The notes under the pieces: generated by a model
What the model was told of the DNA's origin: nothing
The model's database searches: none
What the model saw: the letters and a program-made list of their open reading frames with translations, nothing else
Translations under genes and position numbers: made by a program
Assembly (NCBI RefSeq): GCF_964355755.1
Contig: NC_092672.1
Coordinates: forward strand, 33,848,501-33,912,500
Direction of reading: 5' to 3'
Origin: Antedon mediterranea
Taxonomy: Eukaryota > Echinodermata > Crinoidea > Comatulida > Antedonidae
Length of the DNA: 64,000 bases
In this document: in pieces, positions 23,418 to 34,338 of the stretch
Numbering within the stretch: position 1 is the stretch's first letter
Layout: every line of letters starts with the position of its first letter

Positions 23418-23640
23418 GTGGCGCATGCGCACGTTTGGAATTTACTTACTTGCTGGTGTGGTTAGTTGAGACGATGCCAGCGTATACACAAGAGAATGGT
23501 GTGATTGCTACTAACAAAATGCCATGTGGCGCATGCGCACGTTTGGAATCTCCTTACTAGCTGGTGTGGTTAGTTGAGACGATGCCAGTGTATACACAAG
23601 AGAATGGTGTGATTGCTACATGATAATGTAATTTTGCTAC
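23418..23640 (+). promoter_or_regulatory. Two tandem 108-bp repeats with NRF1-like sites upstream of copy C
   Basis: Units start at 23418 and 23526. Each has GCGCATGCGC (23421-23430 and 23529-23538) followed by GTTTGGAAT and GGTTAGTTGAGACGATGCCAG. Matching repeats lie upstream of B and F. Confidence 0.4.
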
Positions 23641-23714
23641 AGATTTAATACATCATCACTATGTTGCATGAATACGGGCCTTCTGTGTTCTTTCACATGT
23701 CACGTAGTGATCAC

Positions 23715-23898
23715 TAAAGCCTGTTTTCATGTCGACGTTATTCGACGCTATCGTCGTTGATCAACGACGATCGTTTGTAAACGATCAACTTGAAATGATG
23801 AAAATAGCGAGTACCTTTTCCTGTAAATCGTTAAAATGTCAATGTTTACGTAGATTATCGCCGATTATTGTCTAACGTCGACAGGAAAACAGGCTTTA
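23715..23898. mobile_element. Inverted-repeat MITE upstream of copy C
   Basis: Ends TAAAGCCTGTTTTC and GAAAACAGGCTTTA are inverted repeats, extended by GTCGACGTTA and TAACGTCGAC. About 184 bp with a palindromic ATCGTCGTTGATCAACGACGAT core. The same element is at 50214-50397 upstream of F. The matching place upstream of B (about 3769) is empty, which supports an insertion, perhaps at TA. Confidence 0.7.
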
Positions 23899-24338
23899 GG
23901 CCGCAATTATAAATGCATCACAATAACTTAGAAGTACACATTGCGAAAGACAGGTATCAACGGTATTTTGTTGTTTATGTTGATTCCGTTGTCATGTTTA
24001 CAGCATTTAAAAAAAAATATCTATGGTCATGAAGAATATTATTGAATATTAATGTTTTTAAAACGCATATTTAACAATGCTTAGGTTTAATTATTTATAA
24101 GTAAAGTATATAGGTGGTAGATAATGATATTACCAAACACGTTTGTAATGGTTTTTGTTCATAGAATAAAGTATACTGAAATATATTAAATAGTTTGGAA
24201 GCGCATTGTGAAAGACAGTGAACTACCAACGCTAGTGGGGGAATCATCGATGAGCTCTAAGTCACAAATTGTAGGAAACGTTATACACCATTTTTACACG
24301 AAACACACAAGAACTTTTAACGTTCCTTCTCAAGAGAC

Positions 24339-27300
24339 ATGATGCGCGCTGCCTCAAAAATTGTTGATATAATTACATTCATCGTTCTGTTAACTAGTTG
24401 CGATGCCAAAGTGGAATGCGATATTAAACCTCCACAAACGTCACCTTCTCACTTCTACGGACACGCTAACACAACAATGTCAAACGAACTTGGCAAATAC
24501 AAGGCAACGCAATACGAGTGTATGCAGCTTTGTCGAAAGGACGCACGTTGTCTAGCTTTTACATACGCTGCTGATACGCAAGAGTGCGCGACGTTTGATC
24601 GGGATAGCGTCACTGGACCGGAACACAAGGAGACGGTATCTGGTGTCTGGTTCTATGACATGCGACGAAAAAGAAAAGATTTTACTCGTGTAAGTTTAAA
24701 ATGCAGTTTTTTTTCTAATTTTCAACCCCGGTTCCCAATCCGAACAAAATTCACTACAATTAATGGATGCCCAACCCCATGTTTTTAAAGTTTGTTATGC
24801 GTTTTTTCTGTAAATCTTGCGAATACAATTTTATTTGGACACTGATAAAGCATGTGAAGAGAAAAATATGTGTATCCATGTATTCACTCGATTCACAGTT
24901 AAATCGTGTTTATTGTTTACAGAGTTATCTTGGAGCATGCCAAGCAAAGAACAAATGCGTTAACGGAGGCTCTTGTATCAATGATTGCTCAGAACTGGGA
25001 TACACCTGCGAATGCCCAGTACAATTTTATGGGAAATTTTGTCAAAATAGTAAGTATAGGTCTACGGAACTGTACTGTATTATGTATTACAGGTCTTTTC
25101 CAATTATATTGATCTAAATAAACATTACGAATGAATTAAATTAAACATTTCGTTAACAATATCATATTGTGCACGAGTCTGTAGTTCTAAAATGTGTACA
25201 GTAGGGTAATTGGTTTACACTTCGCGTTCACACTGAGTTTAAATTGTATCCAGTGGCTTAAAACAAAAATCTGTTTCAATCACACGTCCGTTGTGTATGG
25301 AAAATGGAATGTTAGTTGTTTCTATTCTTAAGCTCTGTTTACACTATTAAACTAGTTTGACAAAAAAAAGTATGATGTCCCAAAATAATATGGTAGTGAT
25401 ATGTCCAAATATGGTAGTGATATGACATTATCCAGTCCATATATGAGCACAATACATTGTTGACACATAAAGTTTGATAGTGTAGACAAAGCTTTAAACA
25501 CTTGCACGTATCCATTCATTTTTATCCGGACTCAGTATGAGTATAATATAACTTTACGTAAGAATATATAATGACAATAATAATAGTAGCCATACTAAGT
25601 CACGATACATTTTAATCATTTAGAGTTTGTCCATGGTTATGTGTTTAAAACAAACATTGTTAAACCATCAGGAAGCAATACGGCATTCACATACAAGAAC
25701 AAGCATTATCTCGTAGTCGGCGGAGTGTAAGTATTTTGGACGATGACAAAAATGATTGCAGTGATGTTGACAACGTTTGATAAAATTTAATTATTTGAGT
25801 ATCCAATTAATAATATTATTTATTCATTCGGGCAAAATAAATGAAAAGCAATTTGTATTCTGCTTAAAAATATTACAAATTTGCATATCAAAAGCATGAT
25901 GTTTAATAAGCATGATGTTTAATAAGCACGAAACAACAAAATGGCGACGGAGGTAGAAACAATTTTAGTTGAGCCAAAGATAATAAAAGGAACACATCCA
26001 GATCAACACGACCCATCCAAACGTGGGATTAGATTAGACGGGAACCATATCTAGAGCCCGCCGTCATTCGGCTGCTGGATTCTTACGCGTCCATGAAAGC
26101 ACGTCCGCGTTTCCTATCCTTCTATGCTTAACAGTGCGTACTGTTGATTCTTTACCTATAATTTATATTCTTTGGTTGAGCCCATGGAGAATACACGGCC
26201 ACATGTTTGTGAGAAGATCCAAGGTGAGAAAAGGGGTCTTAAAATTTCTGTTGAGTTGATGCATAACGGACTGTGCCGCTTCGCGCGCGTTTAGAATGTT
26301 CAGTGTGCGCCCGTAGTAACGTATTCGCCGATTACATTGTAAATGGTGCCATGATGCGTACATCATCACGTGAAAAACCTAATTTGCTTGTAGGCTTAAT
26401 TTTTTTTCTGAAGCAAATTTAGATATTTTTTCGATTTAATTTCAGTAACGGTTCACCAACAAATGCATACAGATACAACGATACTAATGAACGGTATGAA
26501 TATTATCAACAATTAACGGGAAAAAGTGATGCAAAACAAATAGAACATTTTATCATTAATGGACAATTGTATGTGTTTGTCATCAACTACAAAATAGGTG
26601 AAAAGGAAAACATAGACTCCTACATCTACATATTTGATTTACGAACGGGTAAGTGTATAATCTGTTTTGATTTAAAGAAGACAGACCCTGCATCCCAATT
26701 GACAGTATCACTGTAATGGGGAGAAGGGGTATATTCCAGATAACTGTTTTTTTATCTTATTCTTTTTTTTATGACAAGATCAATGTGTATACTTCGTTGT
26801 CAAGGTCACCTCTGCAAGACTTTTATTATTTTAGTTGGATGTGCGCACATTCAATAATGGTTTTGTTTTCACTTTTTTACTTTCACTCAATCTAGCTTTC
26901 TGCTAGTTTCTGTACGGCTCATAATAATAGACGATCTACGACTCACATCTGTTGAGTCCGGCACAGTTCCGATTCGGCGCCGTCAAATAAAATCGAACCT
27001 GAAGTTTCGTTTTCACGACGCTCCACGCGGCTATGCGCCAATAGATCGATAAGTGCATAACCACGTGGAGCGTCCTGAAAACGAAACACTAACATTCAAT
27101 TTGATTTGCCGTCGCCTGACCGGAACTGTGCCGGAAAAACTAGTTTTCTAAAGCTTTACGTCTTATCACTTAAACATATTTAGGCACATCACTCTTTTTT
27201 GTCAAACTAGTTTGATAGTGTACACGTATAATGTTACTGTGTCCATATTGGGCATTTTTTGTATGTGACCTAGAGACTGTGTAAACAGAGCTTTAGGTTG

Positions 27301-29062
27301 TGAACGAAATGCTTATAAGAAATGTTCCCGCTGTGTTATAGTTATGTGCCTGTGATCTGTGTAACTATAGTTACTATAATTATGTATACCACCTCACCAT
27401 CTTGTACTTCCTACGTTTGTATCTCTCTTATTGTCCTTTTTATGATGTTTTTCCAAGTGTCACCAGTTGGAATTTTTATTTTTATCAATAAGTCGAAACG
27501 CCGTCTAGAAGTCCCGAGATTACTACACTATACATTTGTTGTGTTTTAGGTTTCCTCGATCAACATCAAACGTTAGACACATGGGGTGGACATGACGCAT
27601 CGTATTTAGAATTGAATTCAAATCATTATTTACTTGTGGTTGATTATCGTGAGCAACATAGTGTTGTAAACTCAACAGTATATAAATGGAATTTTAACAA
27701 TACCCAATTTGTAGAGTATGCTAAAATACCAGTTCGTGGTGGCCACAGTGGTAAACTATTCTCAATGAATGGTGTATTGTACGCGGCAATAGCAAACTAT
27801 CTCACAACAACGAATGAATACATGATTAAATCTCACGTTTGGAAACTAAAACAAGGTAAGTGAGATGCAATTTTAGAAACGTATAATGATCCTCGTTCTC
27901 ACTGCAGTCTCGAATGACAGAAGACAATAAGTGAGGCTATGCTTTTGTCAAATGCTAATAATTTAGCTAACAAACGACGTAAACCAGACCGACAAAGAGT
28001 CTGAGAATAGAAAATAACTTAGTTGGCGACGTGTCGGTGACAATTGACTGCGCGCGTGCCGCAGAATACATAATAATTGTGGTGTTACAGTTTAGTCCAG
28101 GCAGAAAATCGTACTTTATTGCCCACGTGCGCGTGAAATGCGCAGCATTTTCAGGGAATTCTATTCCATACTGTCACTTTTTAGGTGGTGTTACTGAACT
28201 AGTACAGTCACTTGACGAATCGGACGCAGGATCAACTGGAATCGATGCATTCACAAATGACGGAGATACTTTCCTAGTAGGTGTCAATAAATTGGGCATG
28301 GATTGTGCACAGAACACAATAGTTTATAGATGGGACAAGTCGACTAATGAATTTAAAATTCATCAACGTATTCCTGTTGAACATTGCGCCTACAGATCTA
28401 CCATTTTTAAGGTAAGTATAAAGTGCCCTTTTATTTTTACCATAAATAGCCAACGCCAAAAATTTTCACTTCAGACCAATCGAATGTAATACTCTACTTT
28501 CGAGTCCGAAACTTCGGTTGGACTGAATAAAGACAATGATTGAGTTGTGTGTCTACTGACAACGGTGTAGCTGGAAGTTATAGTAAAAAGACAAAAGTTG
28601 AGAAAGTATGGTTTTTTGAAAAGAAGGAGTGACCGCTTGTTGATTGATGGTAACAACATAGGAAAATATATTTGCAAAATAAAGGTGAGAGAGAAGAAGT
28701 GAATGGATAGAGAATTTGTATTCAATTGGAAAGGTGGACTAACTGAAGGCAAACAAGCGTCGTTCTATAGGAATTTCTACGATAATTAAGGACTTTTGGG
28801 AAATGAGCTGAACTTTTTCTGTTATTATAAAAGGTGCTAACATATAAAGCTTTATTTGTTTTATTAGTTGTAATGTCCCATAATGATAATATTGGGGTGT
28901 TTTTTGTTCGTGTTTTTACAGGTTGGCGGAGAAGTGTTTATAATAATAGCCACAACCAGATCGGAAAGAGGTGGAAGTAGTAATGATAAATATACTTCGT
29001 CATCTCCAATATTTAAACTCGAGGGTATAACTATGTTCATAAAATATGGAGCCATGACATAA
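24339..29062 (+). CDS. Copy C: MAM-less PAN-EGF-EAR propeller protein, C-terminally truncated
   Basis: Exons 24339-24689 (signal peptide ending near SCDA, PAN/apple), 24923-25049 (EGF, SYLGACQAKNKC), 25624-25726, 26446-26648, 27550-27855, 28185-28411 and 28922-29062 (EAR). Phases run 0, 1, 2, 1, 1, 0 and all junctions are GT-AG. This gives 485 residues. The EAR part is continuous: no MAM exons lie between the fifth and sixth exons. TAA at 29060-29062, where F has TCA, removes the last 41 residues, including blade 7. The former frame ran to TAG at 29183-29185 and is otherwise intact, so the loss is recent. The product may be secreted with an incomplete propeller, or this may be a new pseudogene. 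Confidence 0.75.
25331..25495. repeat. MITE with AGCTCTGTTTACACTA ends in intron 2 of copy C
   Basis: Ends AGCTCTGTTTACACTA and TAGTGTAGACAAAGCTT are near inverted repeats. The orthologous element in F is at 52565-52725. Related elements are at 34985-35100, 61465-61580 and 63775-63838. Confidence 0.6.
26957..27135. repeat. MITE with TCCGGCACAGTTCC ends in intron 4 of copy C
   Basis: TCCGGCACAGTTCC at one end and GGAACTGTGCCGGA at the other, with an inner palindrome around GACGCTCCACGCGG and CCACGTGGAGCGTC. The orthologous copy in F is at 54766-54944. Confidence 0.65.
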
Positions 29063-29401
29063 CATGCCTGTTTTGATATAACATTTTTTGAGCGAGATGG
29101 GGAGTACTTTTTAGGTCAGTCAAATATACGAAATGTTAATGGTGGCTTAAGTAATGCCGCATTAAACATATACCAATGGTTGTAGTTGCTCCGCGCTAAT
29201 GCCTTCGATTTAGACACACAAAGCGGCCACTAACTATATTTTTAGAAATATGTTGTAAGAGAAGGTTTGTTTATTTGCATTCGATTATAGGTGTTATCAT
29301 ATATTTAACAAAATCAATTTTAATAAGACAGTAACTTGCCTGGTATCATATAATTATATGACATAAATTTGTTTAAACTTTGCCATTTTAAAGCCTTTTG
29401 C

Positions 29402-29690
29402 ACCTCCTTCTTTATGTCTACCTCCTTCTTTATGTCTACCCCTTCTTTATGTCTACCTCCTTCTTTATGTCTACCCCTTCTTTATGTCTACTTCCTTCTT
29501 TATGTATACTTCCTTCTTTATGTGTACCTCCTTCTTTATGTCTACTTCCTTCTTTATGTCTACTTCCTTCTTTATGTCTACTTCCTTCTTTATGTCTACC
29601 TCCTTCTTTATGTCTACCCCCTTCTTTATGTCTACCTCCTTTTTTATGTCTACCTCCTTCCTTATGTCTACTTCCTTCTTTATAGTAGAC
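29402..29690. repeat. Minisatellite, 17-18 bp unit TTCTTTATGTCTACCTCC
   Basis: About 16 imperfect units with C/T variation. Because the unit is mostly 18 bp, all frames stay open on both strands, giving spurious repetitive proteins. No gene signals. Confidence 0.85.
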
Positions 29691-29919
29691 AGGGTTCTGG
29701 TAATGTCAAGAATATTCATCAGAAAAACTTGAGCATGCGTTTTTAATCATTTAAAAACAATATACAAAAACACAAAAGTGTTTTTTTTTTCTTTTATGGC
29801 TGTGTTGCAGAAAATGTCAACTTAGCACAGCAGCATTACCTAATGAATACCTTATATATTGGTTGTGTAAAACTTTAGCATTACTTAATGAATGCCTTAT
29901 ATATATTGATTGTTTAAAA

Positions 29920-32085
29920 CTTTTAGCATTATCTAATGAATAATTAAATACAAACTTTTCAGCATTATCTAATGAATAATTAAATACAAACTTTTCAGCA
30001 TTATCTAATGAATAATTAAATACAAACTTTTCAGCATTATCTAATGAATAATTCTATACAAACTTTTCAGCATTATCTAATGAATAATTAAATACAAACT
30101 TTTCAGCATTATCTAATGAATAATTAAATACAAACTTTTCAGCATTATCTAATGAATAATTAAATACAAACTTTTCAGCATTATCTAATGAATAATTCAA
30201 TACAAACTTTTCAGCATTATCTAATGAATAATTAAATACAAACTTTTCAGCATTATCTAATGAATAATTAAATACAAACTTTCCAGCATTATCTCATGAA
30301 TAATTCAATACAAACTTTTCAGCATTATCTAATGAATAATTCAATACAAACTTTTCAGCATTATCTAATGAATAATTCAATACAAACTTTTCAGCATTAT
30401 CTAATGAATAATTAAATACAAACTTTTCAACATTATCTAATGAATAATTAAATACAAACTTTTCAGCATTATCTGATGAATAATTAAATACAAACTTTTC
30501 AGCATTATCTAATGAATAATTAAATACAAACTTTTCAGCATTATCTGATGAATAATTAAATACAAACTTTTCAGCATTATCTAATGAATAATTAAATACA
30601 AACTTTTCAGCATTATCTGATGAATAATTAAATACAAACTTTCAGCATTTCTAATGAATAATTCATTAAAAACTTTTCAGCATTATCTAATGAATAATTA
30701 AATACAAACTTTTCAGCATTATCTAATGAATAATTAAATACAAACTTTTCAGCATTATCTAATGAATAATTAAATACAAACTTCTCAGTATTATCTAATG
30801 AATAATTAAATACAAACTTTTCAGCATTATCTAATGAATAATTAAATACAAACTTTTCAGCATTATCTAATGAATAATTAAATACAAACTTTTCAGCATT
30901 ATCTCATGAATAATTCAATACAAACTTTTCAGCATTATCTAATGAATAATTCAATACAAACTTTTCAGCATTATCTCATGAATAATTCAATACAAACTTT
31001 TCAGCATTATCTAATGAATAATTAAATACAAACTTTTCAGCATTATCTGATGAATAATTAAATACAAACTTTCCAGCATTATCTCATGAATAATTCAATA
31101 CAAACTTTTCAGCATTATCTCATGAATAATTCAATACAAACTTTTCAGCATTATCTGATGAATAATTAAATACAAACTTTTCAGCATTATCTCATGAATA
31201 ATTCAATACAAACTTTTCAGCATTATCTAATGAATAATTAAATACAAACTTTTCAGCATTATCTGATGAATAATTAAATACAAACTTTCCAGCATTATCT
31301 CATGAATAATTCAATACAAACTTTTCAGCATTATCTCATGAATAATTCAATACAAACTTTTCAGCATTATCTAATGAATAATTAAATACAAACTTTTCAG
31401 CATTATCTGATGAATAATTAAATACAAACTTTCCAGCATTATCTCATGAATAATTCAATACAAACTTTTCAGCATTATCTAATGAATAATTCAATACAAA
31501 CTTTTCAGCATTATCTAATGAATAATTAAATACAAACTTTTCAGCATTATCTAATGAATAATTAAATACAAACTTTTCAGAATTATCTAATGAATAATTA
31601 AATACAAACTTTTCAGCATTATCTGATGAATAATTAAATACAAACTTTTCAGCATTATCTAATGAATAATTAAATACAAACTTTTCAGCATTATCTAATG
31701 AATAATTAAATACAAACTTTTCAGAATTATCTGATGAATAATTAAATACAAACTTTTCAGCATTATCTAATGAATAATTCAATACAAACTTTTCAGCATT
31801 ATCTGATGAATAATTCAATACAAACTTTTCAGCATTATCTAATGAATAATTCAATACAAACTTTTCAGCATTATCTAATGAATAATTCAATACAAACTTT
31901 TCAGCATTATCTAATGAATAATTAAATACAAACTTTTCAACATTATCTGATGAATAATTAAATACAAACTTTTCAGCATTATCTAATGAATAATTCAATA
32001 CAAACTTTTCAGCATTATCTGATGAATAATTAAATACAAACTTTTCAGCATTATCTCATGAATAATTCATTAGAAACTTTCTTTA
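29920..32085. repeat. 36-bp minisatellite, about 60 copies
   Basis: Unit AATTAAATACAAACTTTTCA followed by GCATTATCTAATGAAT. Variants alternate at a few sites: TAAAT or TCAAT, TCTAATG, TCTGATG or TCTCATG, and TTTTCAG or TTTCCAG. Variant blocks recur (TTTCCAG units at about 31071, 31287 and 31431, 216 and 144 bases apart), showing higher-order duplication. The 36-base period keeps a repeating 12-residue minus-strand frame open; this is not a gene. Confidence 0.93.
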
Positions 32086-33720
32086 GATTCATAACAAAAA
32101 AAAACCGCTGCTTAGCCGTATATTTACTGTACACGGTAAATATAGTCCAGGCCTATAGCTTAATTTTAATTTCTGGATATTTCCGGAACAATTATGATTG
32201 AAATATAAAAATTGCATATTTTGTTAATTATTATATAAACTACTTAAAAGTACTTTCTTGAAATTGAACTTTTCGTAGTCCTATTTTGATGATATTAAAA
32301 ATAGTTGTTCAGAAATATCTTCTTGTTGTCAATTAATCATCGACGCAAACAATCAATAGAACAATCAATCTGCGCATACGTCGTCTGCATGTGTATCGTT
32401 TTGTTCATTCCCAACTTTCTATAAAGGGCCACGGTAAAAGACATGGTGATCAAAGAGCGTGTTTGTTTGATTGGCAGCAGTGCTTTAGCGCGTTTGGATA
32501 ATCGTTTGATCTCACCGCTGATGCATATCCTTGTGCTATGTTATCCATGGTAGACCTACAAGGACCGATGACTTGATATGATGTTTCCATTCCATTTCAA
32601 AATAACCCTGGTCAAGCCAACAAAACGAAAAAATGAAATTCATCTAAGACGTAACGCAAGTGAGTTAACCAATGACAGGCGATGGTTCGAATAATCTATC
32701 GCTTGTGATTGTTCAAATCTTTAAGTTGCGCAGTGGCTATGAGAAACAATTAGGCATTCAAGTATGTCGAAAAGGCTAAAAACGTCTAAGGTCTCCGGCG
32801 TCGGAATGTCACTTAGGGTTGCTAAACCACGGGCGTCAGGCATCTGTGTTGCGCCACTGGTCCGGTTAAACGCTATATAAGCTTTAAAATGTTTTCATAT
32901 TCAAATACATTACATTTTATTTATATTTTAAATAAAGTTCACGATACTAATTTTAGTGTTAACCTGTTACCAAATAATATGCTATGTTTGTTATTTTTAT
33001 TTATTGTTGACATGTTTCCGTCGTTCTGGACGACCGTTACTGCTTGTTTGTTATTTTAGTATTCATGTTCATGTTTTTGGAGAATATATAATTTATTATT
33101 TTCAAAACGCATAGTTAACAATCGTTTAATAGGCGTAGTGTGTAAATGGTCATAAGGAATAACATCTATATGTTGTATTACCGTTACCGCTCGCCTGTGT
33201 AAATTGACCTTTAGTTGGCTTTTACATTTTGTTTTTCATACGCGAAAACATTCATTCATTTTATTATTCCACATTTAATAAATCATAAAATATAGTTTAT
33301 TATCAAAAAAATCCATAGGAGCCAACTTAATAACTATCTGATGTATATTGATGGTTAAATATTTCTTGTAAGGTTTTTAATGATTTTGTTTAAGGATAAA
33401 TTATTCCAAAAAAAAGGTCCGTTAAAAATAAAGGAGTTTTTCCTGAGGGAACAAAAAGCTGAACATGCATTAGAACTATTATTTATCACCAGTCATTAGA
33501 TATCACTTTTCCATTAGGTAGAACCATGGAGAAATAAACTTATTTCTCCATGGTAGAAGCAAAGAGATGGTACAACTAATACCCAGTCGCAAGTGATGCG
33601 TAAGTAACCAATCAAATGGCAAGAATACACTCGTGTGTGTTAAATGTTGTTTATCAACTTCTTGTACTTTTAAATACGCAATAGTCACCACCGTTTTTCC
33701 GCAGTGCAATCGCGGCGCCT
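32086..33720. other. Intergenic sequence upstream of relic D and copy E
   Basis: No gene seen. Contains a fragment of the CAATGACA/GCGATGG inverted-repeat family (32640-32720) and a 14-bp-arm hairpin at 33523-33554 (ACCATGGAGAAATA and its inverse). The portion from about 33000 resembles 58130-58600, upstream of G. Confidence 0.55.
33523..33554. other. Perfect hairpin with 14-base arms
   Basis: ACCATGGAGAAATA, short loop AACT, TATTTCTCCATGGT. The homologous place upstream of G (about 58460) lacks the second arm, so this is a local palindromic duplication. Function unknown. Confidence 0.6.
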
Positions 33721-33847
33721 ATGCTTATAATACAATGTGGTGTTGTTTTTTCTATTATATACAGACGCTTGCTAAGTGTAGTAAGTGTAAATTTGGCGTT
33801 TAAATTTATTTATATAAACATTTTTTCAGTCATTTGCTCCCCTTTAG

Positions 33848-33910
33848 GTGGTGTTACTGAACTAGTACAATCACTCGACGAATCGGACGCAGCATCAACT
33901 ATAACCGATA
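33848..33910 (+). pseudogene. Relic D: isolated EAR exon fragment of the C/F type
   Basis: After CCCTTTAG the sequence encodes GVTELVQSLDESDAASTI, like the start of the sixth exon of C and F. It then breaks off into one 36-bp satellite monomer (about 33912-33935, AGCATTATCTAATGAATAAT) and sequence resembling the region upstream of G. No neighbouring exons remain. Just upstream (33760-33800) is a CAGACGCTTGCTAAGTGTAG segment like the G promoter region. Confidence 0.7.
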
Positions 33911-34179
33911 TACAGCATTATCTAATGAATAATTTATTTGCGATAATCACCATATGTTGTTTTATGTTTATCTTCATTATAAATAAATATTTATTGTAAA
34001 CATAGTTTATAGCATGTAGATTTAAAACAAGGCCATAAACATGGCTGCAGTCGATCGCGTACTCAAGTTAGTGTTTACCGACCGACCAACCATCCGACCG
34101 ACATAGTGAGCGACTAAAAAGGTTTGTTTTAATGGTCATAAAATAGAGGCATATTGTATAAAGGTTTGTGCAGTCATTT

Positions 34180-34338
34180 AGTTACGTTAGAGTAAAGTCA
34201 CAGTCACGAAAACGGTCAGTGTGTAGCTAGATATACAGACGCTTGCTAATTATATAGTATATATATTTAATGGTTTGTAAAGAAACACTGCAGTTTAAAG
34301 ACAATTCGTGAAGAACTTTATGCCAAAAGGAACAAAAG
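34180..34338 (+). promoter_or_regulatory. Conserved proximal upstream region of copy E (E/G type)
   Basis: GTCACAGTCACGAAAACGGTC, ATATACAGACGCTTGCTAA and TTTAAAGACAATTCGTGAAG are shared with G (60472-60639) and differ entirely from the B/C/F upstream block. Probably promoter and 5' UTR. The transcription start is not visible. Confidence 0.4.

Noticed and set aside
29369-29746. Overlapping open frames on both strands in the 17-18-bp minisatellite
   Set aside because: Open in several frames on both strands at once, which is expected for an 18-bp tandem repeat without stops.
31444-31998. 184-codon minus-strand frame of a repeated 12-residue unit
   Set aside because: Produced entirely by the 36-bp satellite, whose length is a multiple of three. 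No start context, splice signals or non-repeat sequence.
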